Shown in pieces: positions 33,563 through 42,740 of a stretch of DNA of 64,000 nt; the first letter of the stretch is position 1; every line of letters begins with the position of its first letter. Below the pieces are notes generated by a model. That model did not search any database. It was not told where the DNA came from and saw only the letters and a program-made list of their open reading frames with translations. The stretch comes from DAOQAU01 sp964640325 (GTDB lineage: Bacteria > Cyanobacteriota > Vampirovibrionia > Gastranaerophilales > Gastranaerophilaceae): assembly GCA_964640325.1 (NCBI GenBank), contig CAZXID010000006.1:1-64000 (forward strand). The letters run 5' to 3'. Position numbers and translations under genes: made by a program.

Positions 33563-34615
33563 ATGAAAACAGAGACAAAATTTAATTTGGGGCAAAGAAT
33601 TAAAATAAAGAATATAATAGACATTACCCTTCTTTTGTTAACCGCTGCAGCTTTACTAATTTTAGGGTTTTCAAGGCAAATAGGCATATACGATGCGATT
33701 GTGTTTTCTGTGATAATTATTTTCTACATTATACAGTATTCATTGAGTCAAAATTGGATTAACAAAGAATTAAGAAAAAGTGTAAAAAAACAAATAAATC
33801 AGTCCAAGGCTGTAGTTGAGGAAATTTTTGAGTCTGCTCAAAAACAAAAAGAGTCCCTGCAGGAATATTTAATTATGACAAAACAGGCGTTGGAAAATAT
33901 AAACGAACTTAAGGTAAATTCGGAAAAATCTAAGCAAAGTTCAACACAAGTTTTGACAAAGGCTGAAAAATCTCTGGGATTTTCTCAAAAAGAACAAGAA
34001 GCCGTTAAAGAAAATATTGAAAAGATGATAGTGTTAAGACAAAAAATTCAGGTGATAGCAGAATTAATTTTAGAGCTTTCCGAACATACCCAGCAAATAG
34101 GAAGTATTGTGGGAATAGTCGAAGACATTGTCGAGCAGACAAACATGCTCGCTTTAAATGCTGCTGTTGAAGCTGCAAGGGCCGGAGAGCATGGTAAAGG
34201 ATTTGCTGTTGTCGCAGGTGAAATAAGAAAACTTGCGGATGAATCCAAACAGGCAACAGCAAAAATAACCAATTTAATACAAGATATTCAACAGGCGACA
34301 AACTCAACTGTAATGGTCACAGAAGACGGTTCAAAAGAAATTGAATCCGGCGTCAAGCTTGCTGATAATATAAATAAAAATATAGATTCATTGATTAGTT
34401 TGATAAGCGAGGTTAATTTATCGGCCGAAGAAATTTGTTCCAATTCGCAGGTTCAGACGACTTATTCGGAAAAAGCCGAAAGTTCCGTTCAAAGTATAGG
34501 TGACGGGTTAAAAGAGTCTTTGAATTCTTTGGAAGAAAATATTCAAAAAATAAAAGCGCTAAATGTTATTTCAGTTTCTTTTAAGGAAAACTTTACCGAT
34601 GAACAGGATTTTTAG
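33563..34615 (+). CDS. Methyl-accepting chemotaxis-type receptor without periplasmic domain
   Basis: This 350-aa protein starts with two membrane spans (about 19-37 and 45-62) joined by only about seven residues, so there is no outside sensor domain. A coiled coil follows directly, without an obvious HAMP, and leads to the MCP signalling hairpin tip VEQTNMLALNAAVEAARAGE (about 190-209). It probably senses a membrane or cytoplasmic state, or works with another sensor. AAGGAG precedes the ATG. Its stop touches the CheA start. Confidence 0.9.
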   Translation: MKTETKFNLGQRIKIKNIIDITLLLLTAAALLILGFSRQIGIYDAIVFSVIIIFYIIQYSLSQNWINKELRKSVKKQINQSKAVVEEIFESAQKQKESLQEYLIMTKQALENINELKVNSEKSKQSSTQVLTKAEKSLGFSQKEQEAVKENIEKMIVLRQKIQVIAELILELSEHTQQIGSIVGIVEDIVEQTNMLALNAAVEAARAGEHGKGFAVVAGEIRKLADESKQATAKITNLIQDIQQATNSTVMVTEDGSKEIESGVKLADNINKNIDSLISLISEVNLSAEEICSNSQVQTTYSEKAESSVQSIGDGLKESLNSLEENIQKIKALNVISVSFKENFTDEQDF

Positions 34616-37600
34616 ATGGATTTTCAGGAAGAAGAATTTAATGAGATTTTAAGAATTTTTCAAATTGAGTCTGAGGAAATTATCTCAAGACTTAATGCCA
34701 ATGTTCATGATCTTGAAAAGGATCCGAAAAATAAAGATATTATCTTTGTGCTGTTTAGAGATGCCCATAGTTTAAAGGGTGCTGCAAGAATGATTGGTTT
34801 TAATAATATTCAGACTTTGGCACACAAAATTGAAGATGTTTTGGGAATGGCAAAAGACAGTCAAATAATTATCAGTTCTGAAATAATAAACGCTTTATAT
34901 AAGAGTATTGATTTTTTATCAGAGATTATAGAAAAATCTATCAAACAAAAAACGGAGCTCTATGACGAGGCGCTCAGCGTTCAAATAGATAATTTGGATA
35001 CAATATGTGCAAAGCTTCAACAGAATGAGGCAAAAGAGGAAGAAAAAGACGATGAGATTAATATTGCAGAGCTTAGAAGCAATATCGATGAGATAAATTC
35101 TTTAATTTCAGAGGGGCTTTTTGATCTCATGGTGGCTTCAAGTCAACAAAATCAAGAGGTGATAAAAAGATTTTCCATTAAAATAAATAAACTTTTTGAA
35201 ATTTTGTCCAAAATAAAGGCATATGACATTAAAAAAGCCCTTGAGGATATGAAAGTTAAATTAGACTTTGTTATAAAAACATCCGGTAATTTTACCTTAA
35301 AAGAAATAGATGATTTTCAAAAAAATATAGACATAATTATTTTAAATTTGGCGTCCGTGTGCGAAATACATGGCATAAAAATTCCTGATTATTACTCTTT
35401 GGCTTTTGATATTTTTTCTCAAAAACAGGATAAAGCACCCCTGCAAAAACAGGATTCGCAGCCGCAGAAAGATTTAGATAAAAAACACGAAACTTTTGAA
35501 AAATTAGAAATTGAGCAAAAAAAACAAGAAAAAATTGAATTTGAAAAAATCGAGCAAGATGAAACATTTGAATCCGAAAATCTTTTAAGTATAAGGACAA
35601 TGTTTTCGTCACTGTCTTTAAATTACAATTTACTGGGGGATATAAGACAAAAGCTTATAGATTTTAACAATGTAGTGCAAGATGAGACTATCAATTCCAT
35701 AGTAAAAAATGTTTTAAAAATAATAGACTTTTCAATACAAAATCAAATAAAGCTGGGGGAAGATATAATCTCTGCAATGGAGCAGGGTGTTGACTATTGT
35801 TTGGCAAAGTTAGATAATCGCCAAGAGGCTACAGACAGCGAGCTTATTATGCAGCGGCTTGAGGTGGTGCAGCAGGTTCTTGAGCTTAATAAAGAACCCG
35901 AAGAGAATAATTTAACAAGAAAGCATACGGATTTAATTAAGAAAAGTTCTGAGTTGAATGCTGTTTTTGATACAGGGGAGATAAAGACTTTGAGGGTTGA
36001 TTCTGCCAAGCTTGATTCTATGGTAAATCAGGTCGGGGAGTTAATGATTGCTAAAATTAAATCAAAAAAACACCTGCGGGGGCTCGATGAAATAAATAAT
36101 TCAATGGATGATTGGCAGAAAAATTGCACAAAAGTATTGAATCATCTGAGATATTTTGAAAAAAGATACGCCAAAAATCAAACTGAAGATTCTAAAACAT
36201 TTTATTTTATAAATCAGCTTTTGACAATTTTGGATAACAACTGCAGAAATTTTTCTGATACGATTAAGGAAATTTCAAATCTTCGCAGGATAATTCAGGA
36301 AGATGACCTAAAAATGGGCTTGATAATAGATGACTTGGAAAATATGGTTAAAAATATAAGGGTTTTGCCTTTTGCCACGGTTTTTCATATTTTTGGCAGA
36401 ATGGTCAGGGATATTGCGCAAGAAAAAGGCAAACAGATAAATTTTGAAATATTCGGCAGTGAAACAAGCACTGATAAAAAAATAATAGAAGAAATTAAAT
36501 CACCTCTTATTCATATAATAAGAAATGCCATTGACCATGGAATTGAAACACCCGATGAGCGAATGGCACTGGGGAAAGAGCCTGTCGGAAATATTATATT
36601 GAAAGCCTCGCAAACAGACAATAGGGTTAAAATAGAAATACACGATGACGGGCGGGGCATAGATGTTGCAAAAATAAGAGAAAAGGCTTTAAAAAAGGGT
36701 TATTTGAAACAAGAGGAAGCAGATTCCATGTCTGATGAGCAAATAACAAATCTTATTTTTGCCCCTGGATTTTCGACCGGAGATGAAATTACAAGTATTT
36801 CGGGAAGAGGAATCGGCCTTGATGTTGTGCATACAAAAATATCACAGTTAAACGGCAAAGTTAAAGTTTTATCCGAGTTAAATAAAGGCTGCAGTGTTAT
36901 AATAGAGCTTCCTACAACAATGTCAACGCTTAAGTCGTTTTTGGTAAAAGCATCGGAGCAAGTATTTGCCATTCCAATGAATATTATAAATTCTGTAATG
37001 TTAAAAAATGCCGATGAAATATTTGTTGACGAAGGGCACAAAAGTATTATCATAGAGGGCAAAACCATACCGATTTATAGTTTGTCGGTAATTTTAAATT
37101 TGCCTTTATATAAAAAAAGTGCGGCAAAAAAAACAATTTTGACGCTTGAAAGTGATAACAAAATAATAGGACTGGAAGTTGATAAGTTATTGGGGGATCA
37201 GGAAATTCTGCACAAAAAACTTTCAGCCCCGCTTTATAAGTTAAAAAATATTTCAGGAGTTACCACTTTGGCATCGGGAGATTTGTGTTTTATATTAAAT
37301 ATTTCCGAACTTTTAAAAAATGTCAGCAAAATAAATTTTGTCGAACAAAGCCAAGTTTATGAAAAAATTGCGCTTAGAGAAAATAAAATACTGCTGGTTG
37401 ATGATTCTATAACAACAAGAACTCTTGAAAAAAATATTTTAACCAGAGCAGGCTACAATGTTGAAGTTGCACTTAATCCGATAGAAGCGTTTGAAAAACT
37501 TTCAAAAGAAAAATTCAGCTTGATAATAAGTGATATTGAAATGCCTGAGATGGATGGTTTTGAATTTTTATGTAAATTAAAATCCGAAAAAAAATATTCT

Positions 37601-37747
37601 AAAATACCTGTGATTATGTTAAGTTCTTTGTCAAAAGAAAGTGAAAGAAAAAAAGCCAAAGAATGCGGCGCAAATGAATATTTAAACAAAAACGAGTTTG
37701 ATCAGGATAAGTTTTTGGCAATCATTGAAAAGAATTTTAGCGGATAA
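34616..37747 (+). CDS. cheA: Hybrid CheA histidine kinase with C-terminal receiver
   Basis: This 1043-aa kinase has an N-terminal Hpt domain with His51 in RDAHSLKGAARM. A long acidic, low-complexity linker follows (about 270-330, rich in QKD/EKIE). Then come the P4 ATPase domain (NAIDHGIETPDERMALGKEP, DDGRGID, GRGIGLDVV), a CheW domain, and a receiver from about 922 (ILLVDDSITTRTLE, SDIEMPEMDGFEF). This layout is that of FrzE/WspE/PixL kinases. It begins at the base after the MCP stop, so the two are coupled. CheR and CheB genes are not nearby. Confidence 0.93.
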   Translation: MDFQEEEFNEILRIFQIESEEIISRLNANVHDLEKDPKNKDIIFVLFRDAHSLKGAARMIGFNNIQTLAHKIEDVLGMAKDSQIIISSEIINALYKSIDFLSEIIEKSIKQKTELYDEALSVQIDNLDTICAKLQQNEAKEEEKDDEINIAELRSNIDEINSLISEGLFDLMVASSQQNQEVIKRFSIKINKLFEILSKIKAYDIKKALEDMKVKLDFVIKTSGNFTLKEIDDFQKNIDIIILNLASVCEIHGIKIPDYYSLAFDIFSQKQDKAPLQKQDSQPQKDLDKKHETFEKLEIEQKKQEKIEFEKIEQDETFESENLLSIRTMFSSLSLNYNLLGDIRQKLIDFNNVVQDETINSIVKNVLKIIDFSIQNQIKLGEDIISAMEQGVDYCLAKLDNRQEATDSELIMQRLEVVQQVLELNKEPEENNLTRKHTDLIKKSSELNAVFDTGEIKTLRVDSAKLDSMVNQVGELMIAKIKSKKHLRGLDEINNSMDDWQKNCTKVLNHLRYFEKRYAKNQTEDSKTFYFINQLLTILDNNCRNFSDTIKEISNLRRIIQEDDLKMGLIIDDLENMVKNIRVLPFATVFHIFGRMVRDIAQEKGKQINFEIFGSETSTDKKIIEEIKSPLIHIIRNAIDHGIETPDERMALGKEPVGNIILKASQTDNRVKIEIHDDGRGIDVAKIREKALKKGYLKQEEADSMSDEQITNLIFAPGFSTGDEITSISGRGIGLDVVHTKISQLNGKVKVLSELNKGCSVIIELPTTMSTLKSFLVKASEQVFAIPMNIINSVMLKNADEIFVDEGHKSIIIEGKTIPIYSLSVILNLPLYKKSAAKKTILTLESDNKIIGLEVDKLLGDQEILHKKLSAPLYKLKNISGVTTLASGDLCFILNISELLKNVSKINFVEQSQVYEKIALRENKILLVDDSITTRTLEKNILTRAGYNVEVALNPIEAFEKLSKEKFSLIISDIEMPEMDGFEFLCKLKSEKKYSKIPVIMLSSLSKESERKKAKECGANEYLNKNEFDQDKFLAIIEKNFSG

Positions 37748-37786
37748 TTTTTTTATTGTTTATTTTTAATTTTCGGCTGGTGTTAT

Positions 37787-40525
37787 TTAAAACAAATTCA
37801 GCTGCGGAGCTTGGATTTGAAGCTGGTTTTGTTCATTCTTGTTTGAGCGTTTGCGCGTGGACAAATCGTTTGAAAAATCACGCTGCATTTTTGTCATTAA
37901 TTCTTGCGAACGGTTGATAACGCTCTGCGGAAGCCCAGCCATTTTTGCCACCTGAATCCCGTAACTTTTGCTCGCCCCGCCTTGAACTATTTTTCTTAAA
38001 AATTCAATTTCACCGTTTTCTTCGCTTACGGTAATTCTGTAATTTTTAATTTGTGGGTAAGTGTTTGTCATAACATTCAATTCATGGTAGTGGGTTGCAA
38101 AAATGCATCTTGCCTTAATTTTTGTGGCTATAAATTCTGCAACCGCCCAAGCAATAGCCACTCCGTCGTAAGTGCTTGTACCGCGCCCTATTTCATCTAA
38201 TAGAATCAGACTTTTTTCACTTGCCGAATTCAAGATGTAGCCTGTTTCAATCATTTCTACCATAAAGGTGGATTGTCCCAGTGTTAAGTCATCCGATGCG
38301 CCCACACGGGTGAAAATTTTATCTACAACTCCCAATTTGACATAATCTGCCGGAACAAATGAGCCCATTTGCGCCAAAATGGCTATCAGCGCATTTTGGC
38401 GCATAAAAGTAGATTTACCCGCCATATTAGGTCCGGTCAAAATCATAAATTGTGGCGTTGCGGCTGAATGGCTGAATGGCTGAAAAGCTGAATGGTTTTT
38501 ATTTTTGTCATTTGCTTGAAATTCGGGTGAGGGGTATTTTTGGATTGCTTCGTCGTTCGCTTCGCTCACTTCTCGCAATGACAAATCTGTTTTGTGTTCC
38601 CCATTTCCTGCTCCCTGTTGATACGCAAGCTCCAAATCGTTTGCAACGTAAGCGCCCAGCGGTAAAACTTTTTCCAAAACGGCATGGCGACCGTTTTTCA
38701 CAAGAAAATCTGAACTTTCATCTATTATAGGTCGTGTGTAGTTGTTTTCTAATGCCACAAAAGCAAGCGAGGTCAAAACGTCAATATTTGCAATGCAATC
38801 GGCAACTTCTCTTATTTTTGTTACATATTCTTTTGAATAATTTTTTAAATCGTTAAATAATTTATTTTCAATCTCCAGTGCTTTGAATTGAGCAGAAAGC
38901 ACATCGTCTTCGTGCTTTTTTAATTCATCCGTTATAAATCTTTCGGCATTTGTCAGAGTTTGTTTGCGAATGTAGTTGCCGGGAACAAGGTTTAAATTTG
39001 AATTTGTAATTTCAATAAAAAAGCCAAAAATTTTGTTGTAGCCGACTTTTAAAAATTTCATCCCTGTGCGTTCTTTTTCTTTTTCTTCAAATTCTTTTAG
39101 CCATTTTTCCCCTCCTGTAAGCAGATCTTTAAAGTAGTCTAATTCTCCGCTTACTCCGGATTTAATTACCCCGCCGTCTTTTGCTGAAATCGGCGCATCC
39201 TCGCGGATTGTTCGCTCAATTATGTTTGCAAATTCTATTAATTCTTGTTCATGTCGGTTTAATTTATCAAAAGAATCGCTTTCTAGTCCCTGAATTTCTT
39301 TTATTATCTGCGGGAGCATAAAAAGAGAGTCTTTTAGCCCGAGAAAATCTCTGGGGTTTGCAGAATTGTTGCTTAATCTTGTCGAGAGTCTTTGAATGTC
39401 ATAAATTTTTTCTAAAATGTTTGCCAATTCATTTCTGATTTGGGGTTTTTGGATTAATTCTTCTATAACATCAAGCCTTTTATTTATTTCGTCAACATTT
39501 TTTAAAGGCTGGCAGATGCGGATTTTTAAAAGCCTTGCGCCCATGTTGGTTTTGGTTTTATCAATTGCCCAAAGAAGCGAGCCATACTTGTTTTGTCCTC
39601 TGAGAGTTTGTGTCAATTCCAAATTTTTTCTTGTGTTGGCATCAATTAATACAAATTCGTTTAATTCATAAGGGGTTATTGTGTCAAATTTTGGAAAATT
39701 TTCTTTCATGGTCTCCCAAATGTATGCAACAAGAGCACCGCAGGTTAAAAAGCCCGTTTTATAATTTTCATATCCGAAAGCTTCAAGTGAATTTGTCTTA
39801 AAAACCGTTTTTAAATTGTTTAGTGCAAAGCTTTTTTCAAAAATGCTCGAAGGGACTTTTGAACAGTTGTAATTATTTACGATTTCATCTGGCAAATCTA
39901 TTTTTTCATCGGGAACAATCTGAAACGGCATTACTTTTTGTGCAACAGACGGTGCTATAATTTCAGCCGGCTGGAGCCTTGCAAGCTCGGATAAAATCAT
40001 GCTCAAAGGTGCTTGTGTGGTTTTAAATTCTCCCGTTGAAATATCGGCATAAGCAAAGCCGAATAATTCGTTATTTTTATCTTTTATAATCGCGCAAATA
40101 TAATTGTTTGAATTTTTATCAAGCAAGTTGCTTTCAGTGAGAGTTCCAGCGGTAACAAGTCTTACCACACCTCTTTTGACTAAAGTTTTTGTCTCTTTGG
40201 GATCTTCTAACTGTTCGCAGATAGCAACTTTGTAATTTTTTTCTATTAGTTTTTCAAGATAATTTTCTACTGCTTTTGCGGGGATTCCTGCAAGCGGAAT
40301 TCTTCCCATTTTTGCGCCTGCATCTTTTCCGGTCAGGGTAAGTTCCAATTCTCTTGACATGGTAATTGCATCTTCAAAGAAGGTTTCGTAAAAATCGCCT
40401 AAGCGGTAGAGCAAAATTACATCCTGATGTTGCCTTTTAATTTCAAGATACTGGGCAATAACAGGTGTTACATCCTCAATATTTACATCTAAACTGTTTA
40501 CATTATTGATTTCTTGCTTTGACAT
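37787..40525 (-). CDS. mutS: DNA mismatch repair protein MutS with repeat-derived insertion
   Basis: The protein has about 912 aa. The mismatch-binding motif lies in LLYRLGDFYETFFEDA, and the ATPase domain has Walker A GPNMAGKST, Walker B LLDEIGRGTSTYDG and FATHYHEL. I chose ATG 40525 because the longer frame to 40582 starts inside a GTCAT repeat. Just before the P-loop strand, about 55 residues (about 634-689) are encoded by intergenic-type repeats (an octamer array and a GCAATGACA palindrome), in frame. The domain otherwise looks intact. The length is about 50 residues above usual for this reason. Confidence 0.92.
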   Translation of the reverse strand: MSKQEINNVNSLDVNIEDVTPVIAQYLEIKRQHQDVILLYRLGDFYETFFEDAITMSRELELTLTGKDAGAKMGRIPLAGIPAKAVENYLEKLIEKNYKVAICEQLEDPKETKTLVKRGVVRLVTAGTLTESNLLDKNSNNYICAIIKDKNNELFGFAYADISTGEFKTTQAPLSMILSELARLQPAEIIAPSVAQKVMPFQIVPDEKIDLPDEIVNNYNCSKVPSSIFEKSFALNNLKTVFKTNSLEAFGYENYKTGFLTCGALVAYIWETMKENFPKFDTITPYELNEFVLIDANTRKNLELTQTLRGQNKYGSLLWAIDKTKTNMGARLLKIRICQPLKNVDEINKRLDVIEELIQKPQIRNELANILEKIYDIQRLSTRLSNNSANPRDFLGLKDSLFMLPQIIKEIQGLESDSFDKLNRHEQELIEFANIIERTIREDAPISAKDGGVIKSGVSGELDYFKDLLTGGEKWLKEFEEKEKERTGMKFLKVGYNKIFGFFIEITNSNLNLVPGNYIRKQTLTNAERFITDELKKHEDDVLSAQFKALEIENKLFNDLKNYSKEYVTKIREVADCIANIDVLTSLAFVALENNYTRPIIDESSDFLVKNGRHAVLEKVLPLGAYVANDLELAYQQGAGNGEHKTDLSLREVSEANDEAIQKYPSPEFQANDKNKNHSAFQPFSHSAATPQFMILTGPNMAGKSTFMRQNALIAILAQMGSFVPADYVKLGVVDKIFTRVGASDDLTLGQSTFMVEMIETGYILNSASEKSLILLDEIGRGTSTYDGVAIAWAVAEFIATKIKARCIFATHYHELNVMTNTYPQIKNYRITVSEENGEIEFLRKIVQGGASKSYGIQVAKMAGLPQSVINRSQELMTKMQRDFSNDLSTRKRSNKNEQNQLQIQAPQLNLF
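38462..38584. repeat. Octamer array and palindromic repeat inside mutS
   Basis: Octamers GGCTGAAT, GGCTGAAT, GGCTGAAA, AGCTGAAT (38462-38493) are followed by a GGATTGCTTCG...GCAATGACAAA element (38542-38584). The latter has an internal GTCGTTCGCTTCGCTCAC segment. Both kinds occur elsewhere in the window between genes (for example 4478-4549). Here they are translated. Confidence 0.8.
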
Positions 40526-40576
40526 TGATACACTTATCCTAGAAAAATATTGGGAAGACTCCCAAATTATATATTT

Positions 40577-40651
40577 TGTCATGCTGAATTTATTTCAGCA
40601 TCTTACCAGCAAAGTAAGTTGGATAGATCCTGAAATAAGTTCAGGATGACA
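40577..40651. repeat. GTCAT-type palindromic repeat element
   Basis: Outer 27-bp arms run TGTCATGCTGAA...CAGCATCT to AGATCCTG...CAGGATGACA with a few mismatches. It lies in the divergent gap between mutS and the next gene and is the most symmetric of the three copies seen. Confidence 0.8.
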
Positions 40652-40699
40652 GGCAGGTTTAGTTACATTATTTTAACTTGAAATCAGGAGAAATTCAAC

Positions 40700-41302
40700 A
40701 TGGGCTGTTTAAAAAATGTTTTCAAAGCAATAATTCTTGTTTTGGCCGCCATAGGTTTTGTATCCATAGGCGGAAAAGATTATGTCGTAAATCTCTGGAA
40801 TCAATACACAAATCCTCCCCAAGATGTTATGCTTGAGCGGGCAAAAAAAGTGGGGGATTTTTCCCAAGTTCCCGATGAATACGAGATAGATAAAGCAGCA
40901 TCGGTTCTTGGTTATAACGGAGTTTTGGCAGAACACAGAGCAACGGGACAAAAACTTGTTGTGGTGGATTCGGGCAAAAAACCGCTTCTTACTCCCGGGG
41001 ATTTTGAAGACGGAAGTGTTGATAAAAAACTTGAAGATTTGAGACAAAAGTTAAAATATCAGTTCGTGAATATTCAAGATTTGAAAATAACTAAAAAAGG
41101 CAAAATAAAAACATTTGGCAAAACCGTCAGATATGTAAGGTTTCAGGCAAAAGCAAACAAATTGCCTGTCGGTGATTTGGAAGGGATAATCTCTGCTGTT
41201 GAAAGCGAGGACGGAAAAATTAAAATAATTGTTTCTGCAAATGAAAAGGGCAAATATTCTCAAATAGTCTCAGAAGAATTTTTCAAAAAAGTACGAGAAT
41301 AA
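40700..41302 (+). CDS. Hypothetical membrane-anchored protein
   Basis: This 200-aa protein has one N-terminal hydrophobic segment (about 8-24, FKAIILVLAAIGFVSIGG). A charged soluble domain follows with DEYEIDKAASVLGYNGVLAE and TGQKLVVVDSGKKPLL. The lysine-rich C-terminal half has alternating strands. It may be a periplasmic domain tethered to the inner membrane. No family recognised. A perfect hairpin terminator follows. Confidence 0.6.
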   Translation: MGCLKNVFKAIILVLAAIGFVSIGGKDYVVNLWNQYTNPPQDVMLERAKKVGDFSQVPDEYEIDKAASVLGYNGVLAEHRATGQKLVVVDSGKKPLLTPGDFEDGSVDKKLEDLRQKLKYQFVNIQDLKITKKGKIKTFGKTVRYVRFQAKANKLPVGDLEGIISAVESEDGKIKIIVSANEKGKYSQIVSEEFFKKVRE

Positions 41303-41313
41303 TTTTTTAAATA

Positions 41314-41352
41314 AAAACGGGCGGCGAAATTAAAAATTTCGCCGCCCGTTTT
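41314..41352 (+). terminator. Perfect 17-bp hairpin terminator
   Basis: AAAACGGGCGGCGAAAT and its exact complement flank a 5-base loop. The 3' arm ends in TTTT. It separates the hypothetical gene from pyrH. Confidence 0.88.
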
Positions 41353-41446
41353 ATTTGTCTTTCTTTACAAATATTTGTTTTTAAATTAGAATTAAACTTG
41401 TAAAATCTGTTGTGCATTAAAATTTAAAAGAGAGTCGCGGGGTCTA

Positions 41447-42172
41447 ATGGGAAAAGATTTAAAATATAAAAGAGTTTTATTAAAAATCAGCGGCGAGGCG
41501 CTTTTGGGCTCGCAGGAATTTGGGATTGACCCAGTTCCGGTTGAGATGATAGCCAATGAAATCAAGCTTGCTCATGATGAGGGCGCTCAAATAGGCGTTG
41601 TTGTAGGTGGCGGAAATATTTTCAGAGGCGTTAAAAATAGTGCCAAGCTTGGAATGGATCAAGCCTCGGGCGATTATGTCGGAATGCTTGCTACAGTTAT
41701 GAATGCGCTTACTCTTCAAAGTGCGCTTAAAAAAGTCGGGGTTTCATGCAGGGTTCAATCTGCCATTCAGATGAATCAGATAGCAGAGCCTTATATCCGC
41801 TTTAAGGCAATAAGGCACCTTGAAAAAAGCAGGGTAGTAATTTTTGCTGCAGGTACTGGAAATCCTTTTTTCACAACGGATACGGCAGCATCGCTAAGAG
41901 CCTCTGAGATTAACGCAGATGCTATGCTTATGGCAAAAAATGGCGTTGACGGGGTTTATTCGGATGATCCAAGAGTTAATAAAAAGGCTGAAAAATTTGA
42001 TAAAATATCTTACGATGATATTATAAAAAACGGTCTAAAAGTTATGGATACTGCATCTTGTGCGCTTTGTAAACAAAACAATATTCCTATTATTGTTTTT
42101 GATTTTCAGGCAAAAGGCAGTATCAAAAAGATTTTACACGGTGAAAAATTAGGAACTTACGTAGGAGGATAA
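41447..42172 (+). CDS. pyrH: UMP kinase PyrH
   Basis: This 241-aa bacterial UMP kinase of the amino-acid-kinase fold makes UDP from UMP. LLKISGEALLG (about 9-19), VVGGGNIFRG near 56 and the acidic DxxSGDYVGMLATVMNAL are diagnostic. The C-terminal GTYVGG is typical. The TAA is followed two bases later by the frr ATG, with AGGAGG overlapping the end. It begins the essential pyrH-frr-cdsA-rnc-rpe operon. Confidence 0.96.
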   Translation: MGKDLKYKRVLLKISGEALLGSQEFGIDPVPVEMIANEIKLAHDEGAQIGVVVGGGNIFRGVKNSAKLGMDQASGDYVGMLATVMNALTLQSALKKVGVSCRVQSAIQMNQIAEPYIRFKAIRHLEKSRVVIFAAGTGNPFFTTDTAASLRASEINADAMLMAKNGVDGVYSDDPRVNKKAEKFDKISYDDIIKNGLKVMDTASCALCKQNNIPIIVFDFQAKGSIKKILHGEKLGTYVGG

Positions 42173-42173
42173 T

Positions 42174-42740
42174 ATGTCAGAAGCAGTAGATGAAATGTTT
42201 TTATTCGGCGAAGAAAAAATGGAAAAGGCTATAAACCAGCTTAAAAAGGAGTTTGCTTCAATCCGCTCAGGCAGAGCAAATCCAATGATTTTAGACAAAG
42301 TCATGGTTGATTATTACGGTGCTCCGACCCCCTTAAGACAGATGTCACAGGTGACTGTTCAAGACGGAACGACTATTGTTGTTTCGCCTTATGATAAAAC
42401 CATAATTAAAGAAATTGAAAAGGCTATAATCAAAGCTGAATTGGGAATTCCTCCAAACAGTGACGGAATTGTCATAAGACTTGCATTTCCTCCTTTGACT
42501 GAAGAAAGAAGAAGAGAAATTACAAAAGATGTTAAAAAGCTCGGTGAAGATTCAAAAGTTGCCATAAGAAATATAAGAAGAGATATGGTTGACGAGTTAA
42601 AAAAACTTGAAAAATCTGAAAATCTTCCTGAAGATGTTGCAAAAGACAATCAGGATGAAATTCAAAAATTAACCGACAAATACGTAAAAATGATTGATAT
42701 GACTGTTGAAGAAAAAGAAAAAGAGGTCTTAACCGTTTAA
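42174..42740 (+). CDS. frr: Ribosome recycling factor
   Basis: This 188-aa RRF frees ribosomes from mRNA after termination, together with EF-G. Its L-shaped two-domain sequence shows LKKEFASIRSGRANPMILD (about 24-42), YYGAPTPLRQMSQVTV and PLTEERRREITKDVKKL near 105. The length is normal. AGGAGG lies seven bases before the ATG. The stop overlaps cdsA by one base. Confidence 0.96.
   Translation: MSEAVDEMFLFGEEKMEKAINQLKKEFASIRSGRANPMILDKVMVDYYGAPTPLRQMSQVTVQDGTTIVVSPYDKTIIKEIEKAIIKAELGIPPNSDGIVIRLAFPPLTEERRREITKDVKKLGEDSKVAIRNIRRDMVDELKKLEKSENLPEDVAKDNQDEIQKLTDKYVKMIDMTVEEKEKEVLTV

Noticed and set aside
40526..40582. N-terminal extension of MutS
   Set aside because: The extra 19 codons start inside a GTCAT palindromic repeat, and a better start lies at 40525.
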